A stretch of 37,139 bases of DNA from an uncultured Eubacterium sp. (GTDB lineage Bacteria; Bacillota; Clostridia; Lachnospirales; Lachnospiraceae). Below, in pieces: positions 16,945 to 25,331 of the stretch; position 1 is the stretch's first letter; every line of letters begins with the position of its first letter. A program made the translations under genes and the position numbers. The stretch lies in assembly GCA_934351445.1 (NCBI GenBank), contig CAKRIZ010000018.1, positions 1 through 37,139 on the forward strand. The letters are read 5' to 3'. The notes under the pieces are model-generated. The model had not been told where the DNA came from. It saw only the letters and a list, made by a program, of their open reading frames with translations, and ran no database searches.

Positions 16945-17268
16945 TTATCTCATGAGTTTCTGTAACGTATGTACGAGTTCGTCAATGACTTCATCATTGC
17001 CGTTTCGGATATCATCCGCCACGCAGGTACGGATATGGTTTGCCAGCAATACTTTATTGAAGCTGTTCAGTGCAGCCGTCACCGCCGCCACCTGTGTCAA
17101 TATATCTACGCAGTACGCATCGTTTTCGACCATCCCTCGGATACCCCGCACCTGTCCCTCAATGCGGCTGAGACGGTTCATCAGATCTTTATATTCTTTT
17201 TCATCCCGATTTTTTTTTCGTTCACAGCATGTGCAGTCGCACTTGCACGCATTCATATTTTCTTCCAA
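16945..17268 (-). CDS. csoR: CsoR-type copper-sensing repressor
   Basis: About 107 residues, all-helical, of the CsoR/RcnR family. The Cu(I)-binding triad is present with the spacing of the known family: Cys in NDAYCVDIL, His 25 residues later and Cys 4 residues after that in LANHIRTC. The Asn-Arg-Leu-Ser-Arg-Ile-Glu-Gly-Gln-Val-Arg-Gly segment is the DNA-binding signature. The N-terminus carries an unusual CKCDCTCC cluster. The start is uncertain: TTG at 17268 has a perfect AAGGAGG 8 nt before it, while the ATG at 17286 would include that site in the gene and has a poorer one. The gene lies 16 bp upstream of copA and follows a promoter with matching operators, so it should repress its own operon until copper binds. 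Confidence 0.9.
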   Translation of the reverse strand: MEENMNACKCDCTCCERKKNRDEKEYKDLMNRLSRIEGQVRGIRGMVENDAYCVDILTQVAAVTAALNSFNKVLLANHIRTCVADDIRNGNDEVIDELVHTLQKLMR

Positions 17269-17292
17269 ATTTGCATCCTCCTTCATTTTCAG

Positions 17293-17309
17293 ATACCCCC
17301 ATCCGGTAT
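17293..17309 (-). promoter_or_regulatory. Second, imperfect CsoR-type operator
   Basis: ATACCCCCATCCGGTAT matches the ATACCC-N5-GGGTAT pattern with one change. Its start is 33 bp (about three helical turns) from the perfect site at 17326 and it lies in the 5' untranslated region of the csoR gene. Confidence 0.55.
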
Positions 17310-17320
17310 TTCACATCACC

Positions 17321-17349
17321 ATAATATACCCTAATGGGGTATCTGTCAA
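17321..17349 (-). promoter_or_regulatory. Copper-operon promoter with CsoR operator in the spacer
   Basis: On the minus strand TTGACA (17344-17349) and TATTAT (17321-17326) are exactly 17 bp apart. The palindrome ATACCCTAATGGGGTAT (17326-17342) fills the spacer. It closely resembles the operator known for the Bacillus subtilis copZA genes. Repressor bound here would block polymerase directly. Confidence 0.85.
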
Positions 17350-17379
17350 TCCACTCAAGCATTAATATTTATTTCAAAT

Positions 17380-17410
17380 GTAACAGTTCCGCCCACGCCA
17401 TTCGCAAAAG
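17380..17410. repeat. Partial copy of the 2531-2692 repeat end
   Basis: The sequence GTAACAGTTCCGCCCACGCC and the next bases to CGCAAAAG match the reverse complement of 2662-2693 with about three differences. The other end of an element is not seen, so this looks like a relic. Confidence 0.5.
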
Positions 17411-17446
17411 AAAAAGAACAATCTGCTTCTACAGACTGTTCTTTTT
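17411..17446. terminator. Terminator after the fructokinase gene
   Basis: AAAAAGAACA (17411-17420) and TGTTCTTTTT (17437-17446) pair, with inner TCTG/CAGA. Both flanks are A/T-rich. It would stop minus-strand transcripts of the fructokinase gene ending at 17551 and insulate the copper promoter. Confidence 0.75.
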
Positions 17447-17550
17447 CAAATTTTTCATATTTCCCCATTGTTATCTGATAATTGACAGACAATCTTGCAC
17501 AGCTTTGCAGCTATGACTTGTATGCTTTCATGCCTTGGCCACAAGATCTG

Positions 17551-18507
17551 CTACTTAGTTCCGTCTAACATCTGCGCAACCTCTGCACGCTCCGGCATCA
17601 CCCGCAGCGCTCCCTTGCGCGTCGTGATCAGTGATGCGGCTGCATTTGCAAACCGGAGCATCTCCTTCACATCCTCCGGTGTCCGTCCATGGATTCCGTG
17701 TGTTAAGATGTCATCAATCATACATGCGCAGAACGTATCTCCCGCTCCGGTTGTCTCGATCGTATCATCGCGCAAAAACGGTTCTGCCGTTACGCTCTGT
17801 CCATCAAAAAATGCCCGGCTGCCGGATTTACCCATTGTCGCACAAACAAATGGGATGTGATACTCCTGCAATAATTTTGCGACGCCTGCCTCAATGTCCG
17901 CCTCTCCGGTCAGGAAGAAAATCTCATCATCGGAGATCTTTAACAGATCACACTGACTGAGTCCCCAACGGATCTTCTCCTCTGCCAGTTCCATGCTTTT
18001 CCACAGCGGTTTGCGCAGATTCGGGTCATAAGAAATGAGTGCGCCCGACTCCTTTGCGACTGCGATTGCGTGGCGAGTCGCCGCCTCGCAGACCGGATCG
18101 GTCAGTGAGAGGCTGCCAAAATGAAAGATTTTCGCCTCCCGGATCAGTCCGGTATCGACCTCGTCCGCGGTCAGCATCATGTCCGCACCGGGGCTACGAT
18201 AAAATGAAAAGCTGCGGTCGCCATCAGGTGCGTTCTGCACAAAGGCAAGCGTCGTCGGAATCTGCTCATCATAGCACATGCCACGTGTATCAATGCCCTG
18301 CTCTGCGACTGCATCCGCAAGCAGATGTCCGAATGCGTCTGCTCCGACCTTTCCAATAAAGGCGGTGCGCCTGCCGAGCTTTTCCAGCATCGCCAGCACG
18401 TTACACGGTGCTCCGCCCGGATTTGCCTCAAACAGCGGATTGCCCTGTCCACTTGTTCCATTCTCTGTGAAATCGATCAATAATTCACCTAATGCTACTA
18501 CATCCAT
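17551..18507 (-). CDS. PfkB-family fructokinase
   Basis: A 318-residue ribokinase-fold sugar kinase. The N-terminus MDVVALGELLIDFTENG and the di-glycine motif NPGGAPCNV (near residue 30) are typical of fructokinases. KVGADAFGHLLADAV follows, and the C-terminal signature TTGAGDTFCACM holds the catalytic Asp and anion hole. The reaction is ATP-dependent phosphorylation of fructose or a related sugar in the cytoplasm. AAAGGA stands 9 nt before the ATG. It is separated by 120 bp from the Mrp operon upstream and ends at its own terminator. No sugar transporter or hydrolase is adjacent, so the specificity is inferred from sequence style alone. Confidence 0.88.
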   Translation of the reverse strand: MDVVALGELLIDFTENGTSGQGNPLFEANPGGAPCNVLAMLEKLGRRTAFIGKVGADAFGHLLADAVAEQGIDTRGMCYDEQIPTTLAFVQNAPDGDRSFSFYRSPGADMMLTADEVDTGLIREAKIFHFGSLSLTDPVCEAATRHAIAVAKESGALISYDPNLRKPLWKSMELAEEKIRWGLSQCDLLKISDDEIFFLTGEADIEAGVAKLLQEYHIPFVCATMGKSGSRAFFDGQSVTAEPFLRDDTIETTGAGDTFCACMIDDILTHGIHGRTPEDVKEMLRFANAAASLITTRKGALRVMPERAEVAQMLDGTK

Positions 18508-18574
18508 CCTGTTTTGTCCTTTCTGCCCTACAGCTCAATATCATATTTTTGTATATTGATAAACAATTCGATGA

Positions 18575-18624
18575 ACCGGCGATCCAAAATAAACACAATT
18601 GTGTCCATTGAGACTCCAGCCGGT
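18575..18624. other. Nested palindromes at the end of the Mrp operon
   Basis: The arms ACCGGC (18575-18580) and GCCGGT (18619-18624) enclose a perfect 12-bp palindrome, ACACAATTGTGT (18593-18604). They lie just after the last mrp stop codon and about 90 bp before the fructokinase start. They could be a weak terminator or a repressor site for the fructokinase; there is no clear T-run. Confidence 0.35.
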
Positions 18625-18627
18625 GAC

Positions 18628-20556
18628 TTACAGATCCCCTGCTATTAAATAAAACAGCATGAGACAAAAACCGATACCAAACAGCAGCAGTCCAAATGAG
18701 ATGCTGCGTGTAATGACCAGATTGTTCTGTGCAATCTGATCACTGCGGACTGCCAACTGATGCACGTAATCTTTTTTGACCGGATCAGCCTTGCGCCAGG
18801 TACGGTTTGCCAGATCCCGCCACAGATTCAACAGCCTGCCGAGCGCCCTCGTCCATGCATTGCCTTCCGTATATTCACGAGGCAGCGGTGTATCCCGATA
18901 GATCGTCCGCCGCAGCAGCACGACCGCCGTATCTACGAGACTATCACAGATCCGGCTCGCGACACCTCCCACATAGGGCAGAAAGCGCAGCAGTACCGGC
19001 CGGTAGATCAGATCCTCCAGATCCAGCCAGCGTGGCCAGCGGTCTACGAGCTCCCGCCCTCCTTCCGGTGTCTGCTTCGTGAGCAGCCCGCGGATCACAA
19101 TTACATATACGATCACACCGATCACAATCGAATAGGCAGCGCCCTTTAGATTCTCCGGTGAAAAATAGTGTACTGCTTCTGACACGCCCTTTGATTCTGC
19201 AAGTGCATAAAATTTGTTTCCGAGTGCCGCCACACGATCCATCAGCCGGTGCGGTAAAAATCCCCACATCGCAAGTACTGCTGCCGGTATCCCGATCGCA
19301 CACGCACTGAGCGGTGACAGGTAACGCTGCATGCCATCATACCGCCGCTGCAATGCCTCATCTGTATTTTTTTCTATAAAGACCGTCACAAACAGCTTCG
19401 CCATATACGCTACAGTCAGCCCGCCGCTGACGATAAACACAATCTCCAGCAGCTTCATCCAGCCAACAGCCCCATATTCGAGAATACTCTCATGGATCAG
19501 CGTCTTGCTGATATATCCGCTAAACAGCGGAATACCTCCGATTGATAATGCTCCCACGGCAAAACAGCCTGCCAGAAATGGCTTCCTGCGTCCAAAACCA
19601 CGGATCACATTCAGATCCAGCCGATGTGTATTCATATAGATGACACCTGCCGATAAAAACAATACCAGTTTGATCAATGAATGGTTGACCATATGCAGCA
19701 TGGCACCATGTGCCGCCAATGCATGTTCCCCATATAACAGCCCGCACATCCCGATACCGGTCATGATGAATCCAATCTGCGAAACCGAAGAACAAGCCAG
19801 GGTTCGCTTCAGATCCAGTGCAAATACCGCCAGTACTGCGCCGGCAAACATCGTGCAGACCCCTAACATCAGTATCAGGTTTCCCCACTTCATATCTCCT
19901 GCAAAGATCCGCACTGTGAGTACAATCACACCATAGATGCCGGTCTTGGTCAACACACCGGACAACAATGCAGATGCCGGTGCCGGTGCGACCGGATGCG
20001 CTTTCGGCAGCCAGATGTGTAACGGAAAAACACCCGCCTTTGCCCCAAATCCGGTCAGAATACACACACCCGCTGCATAGAGCATCGGCGATGCCGTCTG
20101 CTGCTCCATCCATCTGCCAAGTTCTTCAAAATCCAGTGTGCCAGCCATGTGATACAGTAAAAACATACCCATCAGCATGACCAGACCACCGATCACAGCC
20201 ACTGCCAGATACGTGTCCGCTGCGCGCAATGCCAGTGGTTTTTCCGTCTGTGCGACCCATGTATAAGACGTAAATGACATGATCTCAAAGAAAATAAATG
20301 CCGTGAAAAAATCAGCCGATAGAAATACACCGACCGTCGCAGCGAGCGTCACCACCGTAAACATGTAGTATCTCCGCCGGTGCTTTTCATGCTTCATATA
20401 TTCACAGGACAAGGCCAGCGCTGCCAGCCATGCAAAAAAAGTCACTGCAACAAACACAACCCGAAAGCCGTCCAGTTCAAAACTCAGCCCATATCCGCAT
20501 AGCTCCGGCAGATAGATACGGGCAGCTGCCTGCGCTGCCATAACCATTCCAGACAT
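18628..20556 (-). CDS. Mrp/Mbh-type antiporter subunit (NuoL/MrpA-like) with long C-terminal extension
   Basis: A 642-residue polytopic membrane protein of the complex I/Mrp antiporter family. The proton-path residues are present: Glu91 in FIFFEIMSF (equivalent of NuoM Glu144), Lys173 in GAKAGVFPLH, a lysine in VLTKTGIYG, and a lysine in NHSLIKLVLF. After about residue 440 comes an extension of about 200 residues, with one membrane helix, a basic amphipathic stretch (RPVLLRFLPYVGGVASRI, then TRALGRLLNLWRDLANRTWR) and a last helix. This could be a lateral helix like that of NuoL. GGAGG supports the ATG at 20556. It is the last of four such subunits in the operon. Confidence 0.85.
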   Translation of the reverse strand: MSGMVMAAQAAARIYLPELCGYGLSFELDGFRVVFVAVTFFAWLAALALSCEYMKHEKHRRRYYMFTVVTLAATVGVFLSADFFTAFIFFEIMSFTSYTWVAQTEKPLALRAADTYLAVAVIGGLVMLMGMFLLYHMAGTLDFEELGRWMEQQTASPMLYAAGVCILTGFGAKAGVFPLHIWLPKAHPVAPAPASALLSGVLTKTGIYGVIVLTVRIFAGDMKWGNLILMLGVCTMFAGAVLAVFALDLKRTLACSSVSQIGFIMTGIGMCGLLYGEHALAAHGAMLHMVNHSLIKLVLFLSAGVIYMNTHRLDLNVIRGFGRRKPFLAGCFAVGALSIGGIPLFSGYISKTLIHESILEYGAVGWMKLLEIVFIVSGGLTVAYMAKLFVTVFIEKNTDEALQRRYDGMQRYLSPLSACAIGIPAAVLAMWGFLPHRLMDRVAALGNKFYALAESKGVSEAVHYFSPENLKGAAYSIVIGVIVYVIVIRGLLTKQTPEGGRELVDRWPRWLDLEDLIYRPVLLRFLPYVGGVASRICDSLVDTAVVLLRRTIYRDTPLPREYTEGNAWTRALGRLLNLWRDLANRTWRKADPVKKDYVHQLAVRSDQIAQNNLVITRSISFGLLLFGIGFCLMLFYLIAGDL

Positions 20557-20578
20557 TTCAACACCTCCTCTCTGCTCT

Positions 20579-22051
20579 CTATACACCAGCTGCAATGTTT
20601 GTAAACAACTCCACAAGCGGTGCGCTGTGCAATCCAAACAGAAATAGAACAATCACAAATATCACCAGCGGCACCAGCATCCTCCAGCCCGGATCACAGA
20701 ATCCATCGACTGTACTCCTGTCAAAATCCCTGCCAGGGCAAAATGCCCGAAAAGAAATACTCATCATATAGATCGCCGTGAGAAGCGCCGATACAAGCAA
20801 CGCAAACACCCCTATGGGTGCCAGCGGATGCGTACTACCAAGCGCCGCTTTTGCCAGATTCCATTTACTGATAAATCCCGGCAGCCCCGGTACACCCATG
20901 AGCGCCAGCCCTGAGACCGTAAAGATCGTAAACGTCACCGGCATCACATACCCCAGACCATTGACCTCGTGTACATAATTCTTTTTTGTCTGATGCATCA
21001 CCGCACCTACGCAGAAAAATGAACTGATCTTCATAAATGCGTGAAACACCATATGGCACAGCGCGCCCACCAGCCCAAGCGGACTCATCAGCACCACACC
21101 AAACAGAATGTACGACAGATTGCTCATCGTCGAATAGGCCAGCCGGCGCTTCAGATGCGTCTCTTTGAGTGCACGGCTGCAGCCATATATGATCGTGATG
21201 ATCACAAATACGAGCAATAGCGTCTGTGCCCATGTCCCACGCAGAAATTCCGAACCAAAGCTGTAATAGGTAATACGCATCAACGCAAATGCACCTGCCT
21301 TTACGACTGCAACCGCATGCAGCAGTGCTGTCACCGGAGTCGGCGCAACACCCGCTTTCGGCAGCCAGCCGCCAAACGGCCACATCGCTGCCTTGACTGA
21401 AAAACCGAAAAACGTAAGCACATATATAACGAGCAGCAGATTTTGTCTGTCCATGACGGCGGGCGTATGCATCACACCACCCGGTACGAAAGCCCCGGTC
21501 GTGCCATAGTACAGAATAAAAATCATTCCGATAAATGCAAATGCCGCCCCGCCGAGCGAGTACAGCAGGTAGGTACGGCTCGCGCTGATCGCCTCCTTGC
21601 TGAGCGGATGGATGATTAACGGCAGCGTGACCATCGTCAGCATCTCATAAAAACAGTACATCGTCAGAATGTTGCCCGAAAAAGCAATACCCAGTGTCAC
21701 ACCGAAGGTCATCACATAAAACATAAAAAACAGCCGCCGGTGTTCCAGATGGCTCATATATTCAAATGCATACAGCGTCGCCAACGGCCACAGGAACGAC
21801 ACGAGCGCCGCAAATACAGTCGCCAGTCCATCGATACGGAATGCGATCTCCAGATCGTTTGCAAACCGGAACAGCACATGCAGCTGCCGGTCAGAATCTG
21901 CAAGTGCATAAAAACTGAGTACAGCGGTGAGCAGCACGATCCCCTCGGCATAGAGCATCCAATGTGTATCACGTTTCCACCGGATCAGAGAGATCGGCAT
22001 CGCGAGAAAAATCGGCAGCAAAACAACTGCCACAAGCAAGATTCCATTCAT
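20579..22051 (-). CDS. Mrp/Mbh-type antiporter subunit (MrpD/NuoM-like)
   Basis: A 490-residue membrane protein with about 14 predicted helices. Conserved charges are Glu136 in MYCFYEMLTM, Lys220 in FSVKAAMWPFGGWLPKAG, Lys251 in VAVVKAGAF and a lysine in VFHAFMKISSFF. They define the proton half-channels of this family. It differs from its neighbours at several conserved spots (GGWLPKAGVAPTPV instead of HxWLPxAHPVAPAP), so it is diverged rather than a recent copy. AAGGGAG precedes the ATG. It lies 14 bp after the previous antiporter gene and 22 bp before the next. Confidence 0.88.
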   Translation of the reverse strand: MNGILLVAVVLLPIFLAMPISLIRWKRDTHWMLYAEGIVLLTAVLSFYALADSDRQLHVLFRFANDLEIAFRIDGLATVFAALVSFLWPLATLYAFEYMSHLEHRRLFFMFYVMTFGVTLGIAFSGNILTMYCFYEMLTMVTLPLIIHPLSKEAISASRTYLLYSLGGAAFAFIGMIFILYYGTTGAFVPGGVMHTPAVMDRQNLLLVIYVLTFFGFSVKAAMWPFGGWLPKAGVAPTPVTALLHAVAVVKAGAFALMRITYYSFGSEFLRGTWAQTLLLVFVIITIIYGCSRALKETHLKRRLAYSTMSNLSYILFGVVLMSPLGLVGALCHMVFHAFMKISSFFCVGAVMHQTKKNYVHEVNGLGYVMPVTFTIFTVSGLALMGVPGLPGFISKWNLAKAALGSTHPLAPIGVFALLVSALLTAIYMMSISFRAFCPGRDFDRSTVDGFCDPGWRMLVPLVIFVIVLFLFGLHSAPLVELFTNIAAGV

Positions 22052-22065
22052 ATGCCTACTCCCTT

Positions 22066-23406
22066 CTACATGAAATATGCTGCCAGATTCCGGCAGAAGC
22101 TAATCAGTCCGTTCGGAAATACGCCAAGCAGCACAGCCACTGCCGCCAGTACCACGATCGGCAGGAGCATAAGAAGCGGCGGCTCTTTTTTTTCAAGCCG
22201 TGCGACCTGACCACTGCATTCCTCTACGCCGGGAAAAAATCCACGCATCGCAATCGGAAGCAAATACCCTGCAGTCAGCAGCGCACTGACGAGCAGTACC
22301 ACAGGTCCGAACCAGCCAAAAAAGCCAGCATCTGCATCCAATGCACCGCCTGCGAGCTGCCATTTGCTCACAAATCCGCTTGTCGGCGGTATACCGACCA
22401 GCGCCAGTGCAAAGCAGGTATAACAGCCTAGCAGTATGGGCATTTTCCTCCCGATCCCCTTCAATTCATCCACACGCTTACAGCCGCAGACCACAACAAA
22501 CACGCCCGCACACAAAAACAGCCCGCACTTGATGATTGCATGGAACCAGACATGCAGCAGTGCGCCGGTAAATGCCTGCTCCTGCAAGAGCGATAATCCA
22601 AACAAAATATAGGATACCTGACTGACCGTCGAATATGCGAACCGCTTTTTGATCACAGGCTCGCGATAAGCTAACATGGATCCCATAAACACCGTGAGCA
22701 GCGTCAGGCTCATCCATGCAGTCTGTACCCATGTACCGCGCAGGAAATCCGCTCCAATAATATGATAGACCGTGCGGATCGTCGCCAGCACACCAGACTT
22801 CACAATGATCGCTGAGAGCACCGCAGATGCCGGGCTCGGTGCGACCGGATGTGCCGTTGGCAGCCAGCCGTGCAGTGGGAACATGCCCGCCTTTGTTCCA
22901 AATCCGATCAGCATCAAAAATACCACGATGAGTAACGTCTGTTCATGCCCTGCCAGTGCCGGCAGATCCAATCTGCCTGTACTGCCAAAATTCAGATCCA
23001 CGCAATAGTGGTTCAGATAAAAGATGCCGAACAATCCCAGATACGCGCCGCACAGCGAATAGAACAGATACTTGAGCGTCGCCATGACCGCCTCGCGTGA
23101 GTGATTGTGCACGACGAGCAACATCGACACTAACGTCATCAGCTCGTAACACAGGTACATCGTGACGAGGTTCGCCGACAGATCCAATCCGAGCAATATG
23201 ATATAGAGCAGCGCATACGCGAGGAAAAACTGTCTGGGGCGTTCCTCATGTTTCATGTATGCAACTGCATAAATTCCGACCAATAAAAAGATAAATGTCG
23301 TTATCCCCATAAAAAACAGGCTGATTCCATCTGCGCCAAAAGAGATCTCCAATCCCTCCCCCAGCGTCAACAGACGAACCGGTGCCATATCCATAATCGG
23401 TATCAT
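22066..23406 (-). CDS. Mrp/Mbh-type antiporter subunit (MrpD-like, short N-terminus)
   Basis: A 446-residue member of the same family. Glu88 (YLCYELMTLVS), Lys172 (GTKAGMFPLHGWLPTAHPVAP), Lys203 (IVKSGVLATI) and a lysine in HAIIKCGLFL are kept. The catalytic Glu is about 50 residues nearer the N-terminus than in the 505-residue neighbour, so one or two N-terminal helices are missing, as in some Mbh-type subunits. GGGAG precedes the ATG. It lies in the same operon, 28 bp after the previous gene. Confidence 0.87.
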   Translation of the reverse strand: MIPIMDMAPVRLLTLGEGLEISFGADGISLFFMGITTFIFLLVGIYAVAYMKHEERPRQFFLAYALLYIILLGLDLSANLVTMYLCYELMTLVSMLLVVHNHSREAVMATLKYLFYSLCGAYLGLFGIFYLNHYCVDLNFGSTGRLDLPALAGHEQTLLIVVFLMLIGFGTKAGMFPLHGWLPTAHPVAPSPASAVLSAIIVKSGVLATIRTVYHIIGADFLRGTWVQTAWMSLTLLTVFMGSMLAYREPVIKKRFAYSTVSQVSYILFGLSLLQEQAFTGALLHVWFHAIIKCGLFLCAGVFVVVCGCKRVDELKGIGRKMPILLGCYTCFALALVGIPPTSGFVSKWQLAGGALDADAGFFGWFGPVVLLVSALLTAGYLLPIAMRGFFPGVEECSGQVARLEKKEPPLLMLLPIVVLAAVAVLLGVFPNGLISFCRNLAAYFM

Positions 23407-23434
23407 CTAAAACTCCCTTCCATCATCCTGCAGC

Positions 23435-24952
23435 CTAGCCAAACATGCCAAGACCTCTCGCGCACAGTTCTACGATCGGCTGTGACAACAGCCCCAGTAC
23501 CAGATTCAGCAGCACAAAGCACACATATACCACCGTTATCTCCGGATGTGTACCCATACGAATCTTCTGATAACCTTCCCGTTTTTCTTCCGGCACACGC
23601 CGTAGCGGTGTGTAGACCACAATGACCGCACGCATAAAATAAATGACATTCAGTATCGTACTGAGTGCTAATGCAATCATTGTCGGCAGCATCCGTTCCG
23701 ACTGATTGACCGCAGCCTGCGCAAACAGGATTTTTGAAATAAAACCGGAAAACAACGGGAATCCAACCATCGACAATGCGCCCACAGTAAAAGCCATCCC
23801 GGCTGGTGCATTCCGGTAACCTGCCCCGGTGAGATCTGCCAATTCCCTGCTGTCAGCAGAGCTCTCACTAAGTCCTGCTGCCGATACAAACAACAATGAT
23901 TTGGTGGCAGCATGTGACAGCATATGATAGATACTGGCCAACACACCGAGGCTCGTCCCCAAGCCAAATCCCATGTAAATATATCCGATCTGCGCCACAG
24001 ATGAAAATGCAATCATCCGCCTGATATTCGTCTCGCGTGCCGCGCTGATTGATCCAAATATCATGCCTGCGATACCGAATACAAAGAATACATCCATGAT
24101 TTTACTGCCGCAGATAATATCAAATCCAATCACACGATAAAAAATCTTAATCAGCAGAAAAATATAACCCTTTGACACAAGCGATGACAGGATCGCCGCA
24201 GATGAAACGGTCGAATAACCATATGCATCCGGCAGCCACGAGTGAAACGGAAACAATGCGCTCTTGATCGCCAGACCGACACACATCAGTCCGACCGCCA
24301 CCATAAGCGGCGCATGATACGTGCCTGACGCTACGAGTCCTGCCACCGCCTCCTTGATATTACTCATCAGCAGATGCCCGGTGAGTCCATAGAGGAAACA
24401 GATACCGAGCAGCAGCAGTCCGGAGCCGAGCAGACTCATGATCATATAACGTGTTGCCGCCTCCAGCGTATGTCCATTCTGACAGATCATGATCATGCCG
24501 CACGCCGAGATCGTATTGATCTCTACAAATACATAAGCCGTAAACAGATCATTCGTATAGATCAGTGCCAACAGCGAACTGAGCAGCAGATTGACCATGA
24601 CATGATACAGGTTCTCCTTACTCGCCTCGATCTTGCGCAGGCGCTGTGCCATGCCTCCAACCATCGACAACAGCATCACAATGCAAAAAAACAGTGCCAT
24701 GAATGCTTCGAGCGGTCCCACCCGGATCTCATTGCCCCACGGCGCCGGGAAATGCCCCATCATATAAACATACGTACCACCACGTGCACATACATCCACC
24801 AGCACAGCCAGCGACATCACACCGACCGCACTGATCACGCCGAGATTGACAATACGAGCCCATTTTCCACGTAATATCATGCAGCATGGACCGGAAAACA
24901 GCGTTAAAATAATACAGAACAAAGGGAAGTTCTGAACAAAATCATGCGCCAT
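23435..24952 (-). CDS. mrpD: MrpD-type Na+/H+ antiporter subunit
   Basis: A 505-residue, about 14-helix membrane protein. It is the closest to canonical MrpD/MbhH among the four antiporter subunits and lies directly after mrpC, where MrpD is expected. Glu144 (VFVEINTISACG), Lys230 (LAIKSALFPFHSWLPDAYG), Lys261 (LVSKGYIF) and a lysine in HAATKSLLFV are the conserved proton-transfer residues. GGGAGG precedes the ATG, which follows the mrpC stop codon without a gap, implying coupled translation. Confidence 0.92.
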   Translation of the reverse strand: MAHDFVQNFPLFCIILTLFSGPCCMILRGKWARIVNLGVISAVGVMSLAVLVDVCARGGTYVYMMGHFPAPWGNEIRVGPLEAFMALFFCIVMLLSMVGGMAQRLRKIEASKENLYHVMVNLLLSSLLALIYTNDLFTAYVFVEINTISACGMIMICQNGHTLEAATRYMIMSLLGSGLLLLGICFLYGLTGHLLMSNIKEAVAGLVASGTYHAPLMVAVGLMCVGLAIKSALFPFHSWLPDAYGYSTVSSAAILSSLVSKGYIFLLIKIFYRVIGFDIICGSKIMDVFFVFGIAGMIFGSISAARETNIRRMIAFSSVAQIGYIYMGFGLGTSLGVLASIYHMLSHAATKSLLFVSAAGLSESSADSRELADLTGAGYRNAPAGMAFTVGALSMVGFPLFSGFISKILFAQAAVNQSERMLPTMIALALSTILNVIYFMRAVIVVYTPLRRVPEEKREGYQKIRMGTHPEITVVYVCFVLLNLVLGLLSQPIVELCARGLGMFG

Positions 24953-25330
24953 TTAGAATCCTCCCTTTTTCACTTCTGTCGTGATCTGATCCAGATCCAG
25001 CGTATGATATCTGCTGTACAGACGGATCGTGAGCGACAGCATCAACGCAGTCACAGACACCGATACCACGATACCGGTCAGCACAAGTCCACTCGGAATC
25101 GGATTGATATAAGCATCCACGCTCTGCACGCCATCCACCACGATCGCGGCGTGATGCCCCGCGATATAGCCTTTGAGCGCCAGAAACAGATAAACCGAAG
25201 AATCCATGATATTAAACCCGATAATCTTTTTAATCAGATTTTTCTGAAGTAACAGGTTCGAAAATCCGATCGCAAACATGATCATTGCGATCGCCTCCTG
25301 ATAGTTCGCAAACAAGTTCCCTACATGCAT
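24953..25330 (-). CDS. mrpC: MrpC-type subunit (NuoK-like)
   Basis: A 125-residue protein with three membrane helices, homologous to NuoK. Family features are the first helix AIAMIMFAIGFSNLL, the segment KKIIGFNIMDSSVYLFLAL, and the region PIPSGLVLTGIVVSVSVTA near the third helix. It forms part of the ion path between antiporter modules. The ATG at 25330 follows GGGAGG with proper spacing; an in-frame ATG at 25360 lies inside the upstream gene and has no good site. Confidence 0.9.
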   Translation of the reverse strand: MHVGNLFANYQEAIAMIMFAIGFSNLLLQKNLIKKIIGFNIMDSSVYLFLALKGYIAGHHAAIVVDGVQSVDAYINPIPSGLVLTGIVVSVSVTALMLSLTIRLYSRYHTLDLDQITTEVKKGGF

Positions 25331-25331
25331 C

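Noticed and set aside
18628..24952. Possible complex I, hydrogenase or DABs-type carbon-uptake operon
   Set aside because: There are no NuoB/C/D-like, iron-sulfur, NiFe or DUF2309 genes in the window; the small subunits are all Mrp/Mbh type.
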